From Devosia faecipullorum (GTDB lineage Bacteria > Pseudomonadota > Alphaproteobacteria > Rhizobiales > Devosiaceae): 64,000 nt of DNA. Positions 28,677 through 37,620 of the stretch are shown one piece after another (position 1 is the stretch's first letter; the number at the start of each line of letters is the position of its first letter). The translations under genes and the position numbers were made by a program. The notes beneath the pieces are model-generated. The model had not been told where the DNA came from. It saw nothing but the letters and a program-made list of their open reading frames with translations, and ran no database searches. The stretch covers positions 599,001 to 663,000 of the forward strand of contig NZ_JACDXV010000002.1 of assembly GCF_015158295.1 (NCBI RefSeq), written 5' to 3'.

Positions 28677-29246
28677 TCAGAACGGGTTCCAGGTGGGCTG
28701 GCTGGTGAAATTGAGATAGCCCACATTGATGCCCAGCCGCGCGCCCACGCCCGAGCGGATCGGCACGACGACGACATTGCCGCGCTTGGTGACGGTCATG
28801 CCCAGCCCGCCAATGACATAGGCGGAGCCGTCGACGCCGGGATAGCGGCCAAGGATTTCTTGGATGGTGTTGAGATTGTAGACCAGCATCATGACCTTGG
28901 AGCCGTCGCCGCCAATGTCGAAGCCGATGGAGGGGCCCTGCCAATAGATCGAGAACTGGCCGGCATTGCGGGTATAGAGCGTGCCCTCGCCATATTTGGC
29001 GCCGACGATCAATGCGCCTCCGGCTTCCTCGCCCAGGATATAGCCATTGGGCAGACCGAACTGGCTGACCGCGCGCTCGACCACCGAGGCCAGGCCCTGC
29101 GCGGCGGAGCCGAAGAATTCGCGGCCGCTTTCCACCAGCTCGTCGCCGGAAAAGGTGTCGCTGAGCGATCCCTGAGCCAGGACCGGCGCCGTCGGCGCGA
29201 GCAGGGCGGCCAGGAATGCCGTCAACAGGGCAAGGCGCTTGAACAT
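28677..29246 (-). CDS. eipA: EipA family envelope integrity protein (DUF1134)
   Basis: A 189-residue exported protein. The signal peptide (residues 1-24, ending PVLAQ) is followed by the DUF1134 domain: YILGEEAGGALIVGAKYGEG, YWQGPSIGFDIGGDGSKVMM, then GLGMTVTKRGNVVVVPIRSG. In Brucella, EipA forms a small beta-barrel needed for cell-envelope integrity, and it is essential in some backgrounds. It is divergent from the YHS gene; the gap is 89 bp. Confidence 0.9.
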   Translation of the reverse strand: MFKRLALLTAFLAALLAPTAPVLAQGSLSDTFSGDELVESGREFFGSAAQGLASVVERAVSQFGLPNGYILGEEAGGALIVGAKYGEGTLYTRNAGQFSIYWQGPSIGFDIGGDGSKVMMLVYNLNTIQEILGRYPGVDGSAYVIGGLGMTVTKRGNVVVVPIRSGVGARLGINVGYLNFTSQPTWNPF

Positions 29247-29335
29247 TGTTTGATCTCCCTCGGGTCGCGCAATTTACGAAGACCTTAAGGTCTCTTGCGT
29301 CAGAATTAGGACGCCAGCGCGCTGATCATTTGGTG

Positions 29336-29839
29336 ATGATGATGAAGCAAATCTCTAAACAAATCTTAACCATGATCGCCCTTGTTTTGCCGCTTTTGGG
29401 GCTTTTTCCCGCCATGGTGGGCGAGAGTGCGGCGCAATCGGTGACCAGCTATGTCCTCTCCGACCCGCTGACCGGGCTCGCGATCGGCGGCATGGACCCG
29501 GTTTCATATTTCACCGAGCCCGCGCCCTTGCCGGGGCGGCCGGAACTGGAACAGGAATGGATGGGTGCGCCCTTTCTGTTCGCCAGCGAGGCCAATCGCG
29601 ACATTTTCCAGCGCAATCCGGAGATTTATGCTCCCCAATATGGCGGGCACGGCGCCATGAGCATGGCGCGGGGCTTCGTCTCGGACGCCGATCCGGCAAT
29701 CTACACATTGTTCAAGCAGCGCCTTTTCCTGTTCTATTCGGCCGCCAATCGCGAGGCGTTCCTGCTGGCGCCGGATGCGGCGGCGATCCGGGGCGGCGAG
29801 CATTGGCAGGTTCTGTCCAAAAACCTGTCGATCCGGTAG
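29336..29839 (+). CDS. Exported YHS-domain protein
   Basis: A 167-residue protein with a hydrophobic signal (ILTMIALVLPLLGLFPAMVG, cleaved near SAAQS). The mature part carries an YHS-like core: LAIGGMDPVSYFTEP (residues ~48-62), then FLFASEANRDIFQRNPEIYA, typical of the YHS/CopP-like fold, and GGHGAMSMARG. YHS domains are often metal-associated; no Cys is present, so metal binding is unproven. Three consecutive ATG codons (29336, 29339, 29342) are possible starts. Confidence 0.75.
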   Translation: MMMKQISKQILTMIALVLPLLGLFPAMVGESAAQSVTSYVLSDPLTGLAIGGMDPVSYFTEPAPLPGRPELEQEWMGAPFLFASEANRDIFQRNPEIYAPQYGGHGAMSMARGFVSDADPAIYTLFKQRLFLFYSAANREAFLLAPDAAAIRGGEHWQVLSKNLSIR

Positions 29840-29914
29840 TGCCGGCCGAAAAGCCGCTCTAATGTCCCCTCTAATGATTCTCGCCGTCCGCCGGCGTCCT
29901 ATGGAGAAAATTTC

Positions 29915-30595
29915 ATGGCCGACATCATCGAGCTGAAGGCAACCGATCTGGCCGCCATGCTGTGTTCCAGGGTCTGCCACGACCTCATCAATCCCATCGG
30001 CGCCATCGGCAATGGGCTCGAAGTGCTGGCCGACCCGGCCCAGGGCGAGATGGCGGAGGGCGCGCGCGACCTCATCGCCAATGCCGCCAAGCAGAGCCGC
30101 GCCAAGCTGGAATTCGCCCGGCTGGCCTATGGCGCTTCCTCGACGGCGGGCACCGATATCGATACGCGCGAATGCGAGCGCGTCGCGCGTATCCTGTTCG
30201 AGGTGGAAAAGGCCGATCTCGAATGGAACGTGCCGCTGATCCTTTTGCCCAAGCACAAGGCCAAGCTGTTCATGAACATGCTGCTGATCGCTGCCAGTTC
30301 GGTGCCGCGCGGCGGCGTGGTCACCGCCTCGATCAGCGGGCCGGCCGGCGAGGAGAAATTCGAGTTCACCTCGCGCAGCGATCCGGAAAAGCGGCAGAAG
30401 ACGCTGGTGCCTTCGGGTTCGGCGGGGCTGCTCTCGGGCATGCCCGAGGAAGGATCGGTCGATGCGCGGGGCATTCAGCCCTTCTATACCGGGCTTTTGG
30501 CGCGGATGACCGATATGGACCTCAATATCGGGCTGGAAAACGAGATGTTTTTCTTCACCGCTCTGCCGCAGGCCAAGCTGGACGCGGCGGAATAA
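29915..30595 (+). CDS. chpT: Histidine phosphotransferase ChpT
   Basis: A 226-residue phosphotransferase. It has the ChpT dimerisation helix LAAMLCSRVCHDLINPIGAI with phospho-accepting His22 and a degenerate ATPase-like C-terminal domain. In Caulobacter ChpT takes phosphate from CckA and passes it to CtrA and CpdR, activating the first and protecting CtrA through the second. The gene is 75 bp downstream of YHS and 79 bp before a CheY-like regulator, and ctrA lies about 2 kb away. Confidence 0.93.
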   Translation: MADIIELKATDLAAMLCSRVCHDLINPIGAIGNGLEVLADPAQGEMAEGARDLIANAAKQSRAKLEFARLAYGASSTAGTDIDTRECERVARILFEVEKADLEWNVPLILLPKHKAKLFMNMLLIAASSVPRGGVVTASISGPAGEEKFEFTSRSDPEKRQKTLVPSGSAGLLSGMPEEGSVDARGIQPFYTGLLARMTDMDLNIGLENEMFFFTALPQAKLDAAE

Positions 30596-30674
30596 AGCCG
30601 CGCCACTAACTATTCGCCAATCATTGGCCCGCATATTCGGCAGAGCGTTTCACCTCACAACGGGGTTCTTGCCC

Positions 30675-31046
30675 ATGCGCACCTGCCTGATCGTCGATGA
30701 TTCCAGCATCGTGCGCAAAGTCGCGCGCCGCATTCTGGAAGATCTCGATTATTTCGTGGACGAGGCCGAGGATGGGCAGGAAGCCATCGACAAGTGTCGC
30801 GAGCAGATGCCGGATGCGATCCTGCTCGATTGGAACATGCCGATCATGAGCGGGCTGGAATTTCTGAAATTGCTGCGCGCCTATATTGGCGGCGAAAACC
30901 CCCATGTCATCTATTGCACGGTCGAGAACGATATCGGCGCCATAGCGCTGGCGCTCAAGGCCGGTGCGAATGATTACATGATGAAGCCGTTCGACCGGGC
31001 CATTCTCGAAGCCAAGTTCGACCTGCCCGCGCCGGCGGTCGCCTGA
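30675..31046 (+). CDS. Single-domain response regulator (CheY-like)
   Basis: A 123-residue receiver with all catalytic residues: the acidic pair in CLIVDDSSIVRKVARRI (Asp8, Asp9), phosphorylation site Asp52 in LLDWNMPIMSG, Thr in YCTVEND and Lys in DYMMKPFDR. No output domain. It follows chpT and may receive phosphate from that relay or from chemotaxis kinases. The ATG at 30675 is preferred; the upstream extension lacks homology. Confidence 0.88.
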   Translation: MRTCLIVDDSSIVRKVARRILEDLDYFVDEAEDGQEAIDKCREQMPDAILLDWNMPIMSGLEFLKLLRAYIGGENPHVIYCTVENDIGAIALALKAGANDYMMKPFDRAILEAKFDLPAPAVA

Positions 31047-31091
31047 CGCCCGGCCAGGGCGGGGCCGCGCCTTGGCATTCTTCTTCTCCGC

Positions 31092-32354
31092 TCAATCGCA
31101 CTGTGCCGCCCGGTCCAGCAGCAATGCCCGTTCCCGGCCATTGCGGGTCAAACCGGCGGCCTTTCTGAATTCGGCAGCCGCTTCCGCGTGACGGCCAAGC
31201 TTGACCAGCAGATCGGCGCGCACGCCGTGAAGCAGGTGGTAATTCTGCATGACCGGCGAAGCCCGCAGGGCATCGACCAGGCTCAGCGCTGCTTCGGGGC
31301 CCTGGAACATGGAAATGGCCACGGCGCGGTTGAGTTCGATGACGGGGGAGGGCGTTATCTGATTGAGCAAATCATAGAGCGTGGCGATCTGGCGCCAATC
31401 GGTGTCCGCGGGCGTTTCGGCGCGGGCATGGCAGGCGGCGATGGCGGCCTGGAGCACATAGGGGCCGGTCATGCCGCCCATGGATTGGGCCCGGGCGAGG
31501 CCGTCCAGCCCGCTTCGGATCATGGCCCGGTCCCAGAGCCTGCGGTCCTGATCGGGCAGCAGCACCGGAGCGCCGGCGGCATCGACGCGGGCCTCGACGC
31601 GGGAATGCTGAAGTTCCATCAGCGCCAGAAGGCCATGGACCTCCGGCTCTTCGGGGATCAGGCCGACGAGGATACGCCCCATGCGCAGGGCTTCCGTGCA
31701 GAGCTGGGGCCGCATCCAGTCCTCGCCGGACGTAGCTGAATAGCCTTCATTAAAGATGAGGTAGAGCACGCCCAGCACCGAGGCGAGGCGCTCGTCGCGG
31801 TCGGGGCCGCGCGGTACTTCGAAGGGCAGTCCGGCATCGGCGATCAGCCGCTTGGCGCGCACGATGCGCTGGCCGATAGCGGTGTCATTGGCGAGGAAGG
31901 CGCGGGCGATTTCCTCGGTGGTGAGGCCACCGATCAGCCGCAGGGTCAGCGCCACCCGGCTTTCCGGCGGCAGGATGGGATGGCAGGAGGTGAAGATCAG
32001 GCGCAAGAGATCATCGCCGTAATCGTCGTCCAGCCGGTCGTGGATGGCGGCTTCGGGATCGGCTGCCGCCTCATCGATGCCGCGTCCGATTTCCGCAAGC
32101 TTGCCGGCGGCCATCTTGCGGTGGCGGAAATAGTCGATGGCCTTGCGTTTGGCCGCCTGCATCAGCCAGGCGCCGGGATTGCGGGGGATGCCGGTTTCCG
32201 GCCAGGCCCGCAGCGCCGCCATCAAGGCGTCCTGCGCCAGTTCCTCGGCCAGCGAAATATCGCGCACCATCCGTGTCAGCCCGGCAATGACGCGGGCCTG
32301 TTCGGCGCGCCAGACCATATTGATGGTCCGGTCGGTCTCGGTGCGGTCGCTCAT
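31092..32354 (-). CDS. ECF-type RNA polymerase sigma factor with TPR-like C-terminal extension (ECF42/DUF6596)
   Basis: A 420-residue sigma factor. Regions 2 and 4 occupy residues ~1-185 (AEELAQDALMAALRAWPETG; a region-4 helix with LTTEEIARAFLANDTAIGQR). The long C-terminal part (DEGYSA-like NEGYSATSGEDW near 207, then LNRAVAISMFQGPEAALSLV and LRADLLVKLGRHAEAAAEF) is a TPR-like domain that characterises ECF42 proteins. These usually lie beside a DGPF/YCII-domain gene, which I do not find here. No anti-sigma factor is visible. Confidence 0.9.
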   Translation of the reverse strand: MSDRTETDRTINMVWRAEQARVIAGLTRMVRDISLAEELAQDALMAALRAWPETGIPRNPGAWLMQAAKRKAIDYFRHRKMAAGKLAEIGRGIDEAAADPEAAIHDRLDDDYGDDLLRLIFTSCHPILPPESRVALTLRLIGGLTTEEIARAFLANDTAIGQRIVRAKRLIADAGLPFEVPRGPDRDERLASVLGVLYLIFNEGYSATSGEDWMRPQLCTEALRMGRILVGLIPEEPEVHGLLALMELQHSRVEARVDAAGAPVLLPDQDRRLWDRAMIRSGLDGLARAQSMGGMTGPYVLQAAIAACHARAETPADTDWRQIATLYDLLNQITPSPVIELNRAVAISMFQGPEAALSLVDALRASPVMQNYHLLHGVRADLLVKLGRHAEAAAEFRKAAGLTRNGRERALLLDRAAQCD

Positions 32355-32419
32355 CTAACTATCCCTGTGGCCTGATGTGCCGAGGGCCGGGAGAGTGCCG
32401 CAGAATTGGCTGCGCGCAA

Positions 32420-32446
32420 ACAAAAACCCCGCGCGGGGCGCGGGGT
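32420..32446 (-). terminator. Intrinsic terminator of ctrA
   Basis: A 9-bp GC stem (32438-32446 with 32426-32434), 3-nt loop and T-rich tail on the minus strand. It lies 24 bp after the ctrA stop. Confidence 0.85.
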
Positions 32447-32469
32447 CGGAATTCTCTCGGACGGACGGC

Positions 32470-33177
32470 TTACGCCACGTTCTCGTTATAGACTTCGCTC
32501 TCGTCGGGCTCGCGCAGCACATAGCCACGGCCCCATACGGTCTCGATGTAATTCTTGCCACCGGTTGCGACGCTGAGCTTCTTGCGCAGCTTGCAGATGA
32601 AGACGTCGATGATCTTCAGTTCCGGCTCGTCCATGCCGCCATAAAGGTGGTTGAGGAACATTTCCTTGGTGAGCGTCGTGCCCTTGCGGAGCGAAAGCAG
32701 CTCCAGCATCTGGTATTCCTTGCCCGTGAGATGCACGCGGGCATTCTGAACCTCGACGGTCTTGGTGTCGAGATTGACCATGAGATCGCCGGTGGAGATC
32801 ACCGACTGGGCATGGCCCTTGGAACGGCGAACGATGGCGTGGATGCGGGCCACGAGTTCGTCCTTGTGGAAGGGCTTGGTCATATAGTCGTCGGCGCCGA
32901 AGCCGAGACCACGGACCTTGTCCTCGATGCCGGCGAGGCCGGACAGGATCAGGATCGGTGTCTGAACCTTGGCGACACGCAGGGTGCGCAGCACCTCATA
33001 GCCGCTCATGTCGGGCAGGTTCAGGTCGAGAAGAATGATGTCGTAATCATAGAGTTTGCCGAGATCGACGCCTTCCTCACCCAGATCGGTGGTGTAGACG
33101 TTGAAGCTCTCGGACTTGAGCATCAGTTCGATGCTCTGCGCTGTCGCGCTGTCGTCCTCAATAAGGAGTACCCGCAT
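32470..33177 (-). CDS. ctrA: Cell-cycle response regulator CtrA
   Basis: A 235-residue OmpR-family regulator. The receiver has acidic residues MRVLLIEDD, phosphorylation site Asp51 in [13 protein letters not shown] and Lys in [12 protein letters not shown]. The C-terminal winged helix (residues ~130-225) has [20 protein letters not shown] and [12 protein letters not shown], near-identical across alphaproteobacteria. It binds TTAA-N7-TTAA and controls division, flagellar and methylation genes. The C terminus ends ENVA, close to the Ala-Ala tail recognised by ClpXP in Caulobacter. Confidence 0.98.
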   Translation of the reverse strand: MRVLLIEDDSATAQSIELMLKSESFNVYTTDLGEEGVDLGKLYDYDIILLDLNLPDMSGYEVLRTLRVAKVQTPILILSGLAGIEDKVRGLGFGADDYMTKPFHKDELVARIHAIVRRSKGHAQSVISTGDLMVNLDTKTVEVQNARVHLTGKEYQMLELLSLRKGTTLTKEMFLNHLYGGMDEPELKIIDVFICKLRKKLSVATGGKNYIETVWGRGYVLREPDESEVYNENVA

Positions 33178-33623
33178 TATATTCCCCTTGTCATTCGTTC
33201 CTGCTGGAACCCGCGGGAGGCAAGGCCAAATTGCCCGTCCCGCTCCAACCCTACTGGATATGACTGAAGCCTAAGCCCAACTAGTTAACAAAGTTTAATT
33301 CTGATCCGCAATACGCAAAGCGCGTTAGGATGAATTAATGTTAACTTATTGAAAAATCTACATAAATGCTACCTAAAAATCTTAATGTAAAACATTAAAA
33401 AGCAGTTTCAAGCGACTCACTTGACTCAAGCAATCAGGGCATTTGGGAGGGTTTTCGCCACAGAGGTGGCAAAGGGCGGATTTCGCCGATCTTCCATGCC
33501 AATAAAGCTTTTGAGTTAATGATCGGTTACATTCCGATTCGTGATATGGCCGATTCGAGCCGCCGCCGGAAACCATAATCATGGCATTCGGGGGGCGCTT
33601 GAGGATGGCCTCCTGGACGCCGG
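33178..33623. promoter_or_regulatory. ctrA-fliI divergent control region with GANTC and TTAA clusters
   Basis: A 446-bp gap, strikingly A+T-rich between 33285 and 33400. It contains four GANTC (CcrM methylation) sites at 33414, 33423, 33536 and 33552, all within 143 bp. TTAA words cluster here: TTAA-N6-TTAA at 33285-33298, TTAATGTTAA at 33335-33344 and a perfect palindrome TTAATGT-AAA-ACATTAA at 33382-33398. CtrA boxes are normally TTAA-N7-TTAA, so the spacing is close but not ideal. No ORF is credible. Confidence 0.65.
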
Positions 33624-34958
33624 ATGAACATGAAAGCACTGATCTCGGCCATCGAGGCCATAGAAGAGGTCGAGGTCTTTGGCCGGGTGAAGTCCGTGCA
33701 GGGCCTGCTCATCGAGGTGATCGGGCCGGTGCGCGAATTGCGCGTGGGCGGCCGGGTCGTCATCGAGGCCAGCGACGGCGAGCATCTCGATGCCGAAATC
33801 ATCGGCTTCCGCGACGGAAGGGCGCTCTGTCTGCCCTTTGGCGAATTGCGCGGGGTGCGGCTCGGCTGCAAGGCGGTGTTCCGCCGTCATGACGGCTCGG
33901 TCAATCCCTCCGATGCCTGGCTGGGCCGGGTGGTCAATGCCAATGGCGAGCCCATCGACGGCAAGGGGCCGCTGGCGCGCGGCGCGGTGTCCTATCCGCT
34001 CAGGCAATCGCCGCTCGCCGCCCATGACCGCACCCGGGTGGGCGAGCCGATCGAATTGGGGGTGCGGTGCCTCAATACCTTCACCACTATGTGCGAGGGC
34101 CAGCGCATGGGCATTTTCGCCGGCTCGGGCGTCGGCAAGTCGGTGCTGATGTCGATGCTGGCGCGCAATACCGATGTCGATGTCTCCATTATCGGGCTGA
34201 TCGGCGAGCGTGGCCGCGAGGTTCATGAATTCATCCAGGAATATCTGGGGGAAGAGGGCCTCAAGCGCGCCGTGGTGGTGGTGGCGACGTCGGACGAGGC
34301 GGCGCTGATGCGGCGGCAGGCCTGCTATATCTCCATGGCGCTCTCGGAATATTTCCGCGATTCCGGCAAGCGCGTGCTCTGCATGATGGATTCGCTCACC
34401 CGCTTCGCCATGGCGCAGCGCGAGATTGGCCTCGCCATCGGGGAGCCACCCACAGCCAAGGGTTATCCGCCGACCGTGTTCACCGAATTGCCGCGCCTGT
34501 TGGAACGGGCTGGCCCGGGCAAACCGAATTCGGGTTCCATTACCGGTCTATTTACCGTTTTGGTGGAAGGTGATGATCACAATGAGCCCATTGCGGACGC
34601 CGTGCGCGGCATTCTCGATGGGCACATCGTGATGGAGCGCGGCATTGCCGAGCGGGGACGCTACCCTGCCGTCAATGTGCTCCGGTCCATCTCGCGGACC
34701 ATGCCAGGATGCGTGCCGGAAGCTGTCCGGCCCACCTTGAGCCGGGCGCGGGAACTCATGTCCATCTTTTCGGACATGGAGGAGCTGATCCGGCTGGGGG
34801 CTTACCGGAAAGGGTCAGATCCGAACGTGGACCGCGCCATCGCCATCAATCCCCGGCTGGAAGCCTTTCTGGGCCAGCGGCGGGATGAGGTGACGACGAT
34901 TTCTTCGGGCTATAGCGAGCTCGCCGAGATCGTCGCCGAGGCGGATGCGGGGTTCTGA
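33624..34958 (+). CDS. fliI: Flagellar export ATPase FliI
   Basis: A 444-residue ATPase of the F1-beta-like family. Walker A AGSGVGKS covers residues 166-173, followed by [20 protein letters not shown] and [20 protein letters not shown], characteristic of FliI/type III ATPases. It energises delivery of flagellar export substrates. It is divergent from ctrA and precedes fliJ, the standard Rhizobiales order. Confidence 0.97.
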   Translation: MNMKALISAIEAIEEVEVFGRVKSVQGLLIEVIGPVRELRVGGRVVIEASDGEHLDAEIIGFRDGRALCLPFGELRGVRLGCKAVFRRHDGSVNPSDAWLGRVVNANGEPIDGKGPLARGAVSYPLRQSPLAAHDRTRVGEPIELGVRCLNTFTTMCEGQRMGIFAGSGVGKSVLMSMLARNTDVDVSIIGLIGERGREVHEFIQEYLGEEGLKRAVVVVATSDEAALMRRQACYISMALSEYFRDSGKRVLCMMDSLTRFAMAQREIGLAIGEPPTAKGYPPTVFTELPRLLERAGPGKPNSGSITGLFTVLVEGDDHNEPIADAVRGILDGHIVMERGIAERGRYPAVNVLRSISRTMPGCVPEAVRPTLSRARELMSIFSDMEELIRLGAYRKGSDPNVDRAIAINPRLEAFLGQRRDEVTTISSGYSELAEIVAEADAGF

Positions 34959-35019
34959 TGGAGCGGCACCGTGTATCGGGCCGCTCCGGAACTGACTTGA
35001 TGTGTAAGGAGTACAGGTC

Positions 35020-35433
35020 TTGAAATCGCGCAGCGAGAGCCTCATCCGGCTCAAGAAGTTCCAGGTGGACGAGAAGCGCCGACAGGTCGCGCAGATCGAG
35101 ATGATGATCGCCGATTTCGAGCGCATGGCGTCCGAACTCGACCAGCAGATCGAAATCGAGCATACCAAGACTGGTATCGCCGACATCGCCCATTTCGCCT
35201 ATTCCACCTTCGCCAAGGCGGCGCTGACGCGGCGAGACAATCTGCTCGCTTCGGCCAATGACATGAAGGGCAAGCTGGAAGCGGCGCAGGATGCGCTGGC
35301 TGAAGCGCTCGAGGATCTGAAAAAGGTCGAATTGCTCGACCAGCGCGAACATCAACGCGAACGCGACGAACAGAACAAGGCCGAGCAGGCCGATTATGAC
35401 GAAGTGGCGCGGCTGCGCTTCCGTCGCCAGTAA
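35020..35433 (+). CDS. fliJ: Flagellar export protein FliJ
   Basis: A 137-residue, almost entirely helical coiled-coil protein (KSRSESLIRLKKFQVDEKRR, then RDNLLASANDMKGKLEAAQD). FliJ is the stalk that works in the FliI ring and escorts export substrates. It uses a TTG start at 35020, supported by an AAGGAG box (35006-35011) and by the MKSR beginning found in relatives. The nearest in-frame ATG, at 35101, would remove about 27 residues. Confidence 0.9.
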   Translation: MKSRSESLIRLKKFQVDEKRRQVAQIEMMIADFERMASELDQQIEIEHTKTGIADIAHFAYSTFAKAALTRRDNLLASANDMKGKLEAAQDALAEALEDLKKVELLDQREHQRERDEQNKAEQADYDEVARLRFRRQ

Positions 35434-35453
35434 TCATCACCGATTTCCATGCG

Positions 35454-35482
35454 AAAAGGCCCGCCGAAGCGGGCCTTTTTTT
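35454..35482. terminator. Bidirectional intrinsic terminator after fliJ
   Basis: A perfect 9-bp stem (35456-35464 with 35469-35477) with loop CGAA, a T run to the right and an A run to the left. It serves fliJ and the convergent PRC-barrel gene. Confidence 0.9.
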
Positions 35483-35497
35483 ATTCCATGATCCCTG

Positions 35498-36133
35498 TTA
35501 CTGGGAGACGACCGGTGCCGGGGCCATCGAATCTGTAGCCGGAGCGACCGGAGCGCGCGGATTTTCCCAGATGAATTCGGGAGCCGCTTCCAGCGCCTCT
35601 GCCGTAGTCGGCAGCACCCAGCGCCAGGTATTGTCGGCCGCCATGACATTTTCGAGCGACAGGTAATCGACGGCGACGTTCTTTTCGCCGATGCCGAGGA
35701 AGCCGCCGACCCCGATCACCACGGCATTGATGTCCCCATCGGCGGTGATGATCAGGTCATTGACCTTGCCGATTTCCTGGGCGTCATCGGCACCGCTGGA
35801 ATAGACCGGGGCGCCCAGCAGATCGTTGACGATGAAGTCATTGGCCCCGATGGTGTAGCCGGCGGAAAATTCCCATGGCGTACGAGTGGCATGCGCCAGA
35901 TCGGCGCTGGCGTCATTGACGGCATTCTCTACTGCCTGCCCCGCATCCTGGGCGCCCTGACGCACGGCCTCGCCGGCATTGTCCAGCGCTTCGCCCGCAT
36001 TTTCGAGCGTATTGTCGAGCTGCTGGCCGATCGTCGGCTCTGCGGGGGGCGGGGGGGGAACGGCGTCCTGGGCGATGGCGGAAATCGACAGGATTGCGGT
36101 GATGGCCGAGGTGGTCAAAAGGGTACGGATCAT
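35498..36133 (-). CDS. Exported PRC-barrel domain protein
   Basis: A 211-residue protein. Signal peptide residues 1-21 (ending SAIAQ), a Pro-rich spacer, then an Ala/Asn/Gln-rich helical stretch with repeated N-A-G-E-A units (residues ~36-75), and a PRC-barrel domain (residues ~88-165: FIVNDLLGAPVYSSG, KVNDLIITADGDINAVVIGV). PRC barrels bind RNA, proteins or, in photosynthetic relatives, the reaction centre; function here is unknown. The frame is open much further upstream, but 36133 is the only start with a signal peptide. Confidence 0.85.
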   Translation of the reverse strand: MIRTLLTTSAITAILSISAIAQDAVPPPPPAEPTIGQQLDNTLENAGEALDNAGEAVRQGAQDAGQAVENAVNDASADLAHATRTPWEFSAGYTIGANDFIVNDLLGAPVYSSGADDAQEIGKVNDLIITADGDINAVVIGVGGFLGIGEKNVAVDYLSLENVMAADNTWRWVLPTTAEALEAAPEFIWENPRAPVAPATDSMAPAPVVSQ

Positions 36134-36317
36134 TGTAGGCTCCAATGGTTCATCTTTGCGGTGAACAGGGCCGTACGGCGCAAAACTTGCCGGTCGCGCG
36201 TCGTGCGGCCCATCTTGTTCATGCCTCGTCAACGCAACGAGACCGCGAGCCGTTCCCCAGCTTTTTTGCCCGATGCCGAACCGCAATGGTGAAAGATGGC
36301 CGTTCGCCGTCTCCACA
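36134..36317. other. Non-coding stretch between the PRC-barrel gene and the tandem repeat
   Basis: With the repeat array that follows, it forms a gap of about 660 bp without a gene. I see no conserved ORF, promoter-like palindrome or tRNA in this part. Confidence 0.5.
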
Positions 36318-36765
36318 CCATCGTCATTTCTCGCCTCGTCCGGCCATCCATTTCCAATGGTTTGGTTCAGCGCTGTTCTGCCCGTGAGCGGCCCCAGCGC
36401 TTCAACTGGTCCATGTCGCGGCCTTTGGATTGCCCGGACAAGCCGGGCAATGACGTCAATTTGTGTGGCTTGTGGTCGCAAAGGAAACGACCCCAATCGC
36501 TACGGCCCCTCCCGTCCATCGTCGTGGCCCGGCTCGTCCGGGCCATGCATTTCCTATGGTTCGGTTTAGAGCTGTGCTGCTCTTATGCGGCCCCTTGCGC
36601 TTCAATTGGCCCGTGTCGCGGGATGTGGATTGCCTGGGCAAGCCGGGCAATGACGTCAATTTATGTGGCTTGTGGCCGCAAAGGAAGCGGCCTCCAATCG
36701 CCGCGGCCTGTCCTTTCCATCGTCATTGCCCGGCTTGTCCGGGCGATCCAGTTCACCGGCCGATG
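36318..36765. repeat. Tandem repeat of about 200 bp, two full units and one partial
   Basis: Units begin with CCATCGTC at 36318, 36516 and 36717, giving lengths of 198, 201 and about 49 bp. Shared blocks include GCGCTTCAA.TGG.CC, TGTCGCGG, GGCAATGACGTCAATTT and TGTGGCTTGTGG.CGCAAAGG. Each unit contains one arm CGTCCGGGCCAT and its inverted counterpart GCCCGGACAAGCCGGGCAAT, so each can fold into a long hairpin. No start codon, ribosome site or conserved protein is present. Confidence 0.85.
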
Positions 36766-36790
36766 GTCTGCAAGGGCAGGCCTTGTCGCC

Positions 36791-37249
36791 CTAATCGATG
36801 AGAACGGCGCTGGCCTTGTCATAATCGCGCATGGCCCGATGCGGCATGCCGCCATCGCGGAATTCGGGGCCGAAAGCGACGAAGCCCAGGCTTTCGTAAA
36901 AGCCCAGCTTGTCCGATTGCGCGGTCAGGTAAAATCGCGAATGACCGTTTTGACGCGCATGGTCCATGGCGCGCCGGATCATGTTTCTGGCGATGCCACG
37001 GCCCCGGAACTGGCTGCGCACGGCGACGCGGCCGATTTTGACATGGACGTCCTGCTCGATCAGCCGCAGGGTGCCGACCACTTCGCCCTCGGCAATGGCG
37101 GCGAAATGGGTGGCGCTGAGATCGTCGGCGTCATGTTCTTCCGCCTCGGGCACTTTCTGCTCCCAGACGAAAACCTCGCGACGGAGCGCGAAGGCGGCAT
37201 TGGCGAGGGTCGAGAAAACCGGGACGGGCATGATCAGGAGTTCGGACAT
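36791..37249 (-). CDS. GNAT family N-acetyltransferase
   Basis: A 152-residue acetyltransferase. Core elements are FALRREVFVWEQKVPEAEEH (residues ~20-40), GRVAVRSQFRGRGIARNMIR with the acetyl-CoA pyrophosphate loop QFRGRG, and the C-terminal YESLGFVAFGPEFRDGG. It resembles the ElaA/YjcF-like group, which acetylates small amines or proteins; substrate unknown. The ATG at 37249 gives the normal family length. Confidence 0.88.
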   Translation of the reverse strand: MSELLIMPVPVFSTLANAAFALRREVFVWEQKVPEAEEHDADDLSATHFAAIAEGEVVGTLRLIEQDVHVKIGRVAVRSQFRGRGIARNMIRRAMDHARQNGHSRFYLTAQSDKLGFYESLGFVAFGPEFRDGGMPHRAMRDYDKASAVLID

Positions 37250-37367
37250 GGCGCTATTTTAGCCGCAGGTCGGGCGCATCACAATCTCGGCTTTTTCCGG
37301 TCGCGGCGGTCCGCCGGCAACCGCCGGGCGACCATTACGTTTAGGCATGAGGATAAGGAGAAGTACC

Positions 37368-37562
37368 ATGCACGAAATCGACGAGCAGAAAGTCCGCGAC
37401 CGCGCCTTCCAGCTCTGGGATGCGGCCGGCCAGCCGGAGGGCCGCGAGCAGGAATTCTGGTATGCCGCCGAACAGGAACTGGCCGAGCAGGGCAAGGCCG
37501 ACATCTCGCAGCACAATAGCGAGATGGACAAGCCGCCCCTGATGCCGGGGCGGCTCGGCTAG
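37368..37562 (+). CDS. DUF2934 domain small protein
   Basis: A 64-residue protein containing the DUF2934 signature VRDRAFQLWDAAGQPEGREQ followed by EFWYAAEQEL. It is soluble and helical, of unknown function, and often found near stress or regulatory genes in Rhizobiales. The ATG at 37368 has a good AAGGAG box 7 bp upstream (37355-37360), which decides the start. Confidence 0.85.
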   Translation: MHEIDEQKVRDRAFQLWDAAGQPEGREQEFWYAAEQELAEQGKADISQHNSEMDKPPLMPGRLG

Positions 37563-37620
37563 GCGGAATTTCAGCGGCGTCAGCGCGGCTTATATACCCC
37601 GGGGATTAAGCCGGGCCGTT

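Noticed and set aside
36296..37519. 407-residue plus-strand frame through the tandem repeat
   Set aside because: It crosses repeat units and the GNAT gene on the opposite strand, and its repeated segments follow the DNA repeats, not a protein family.
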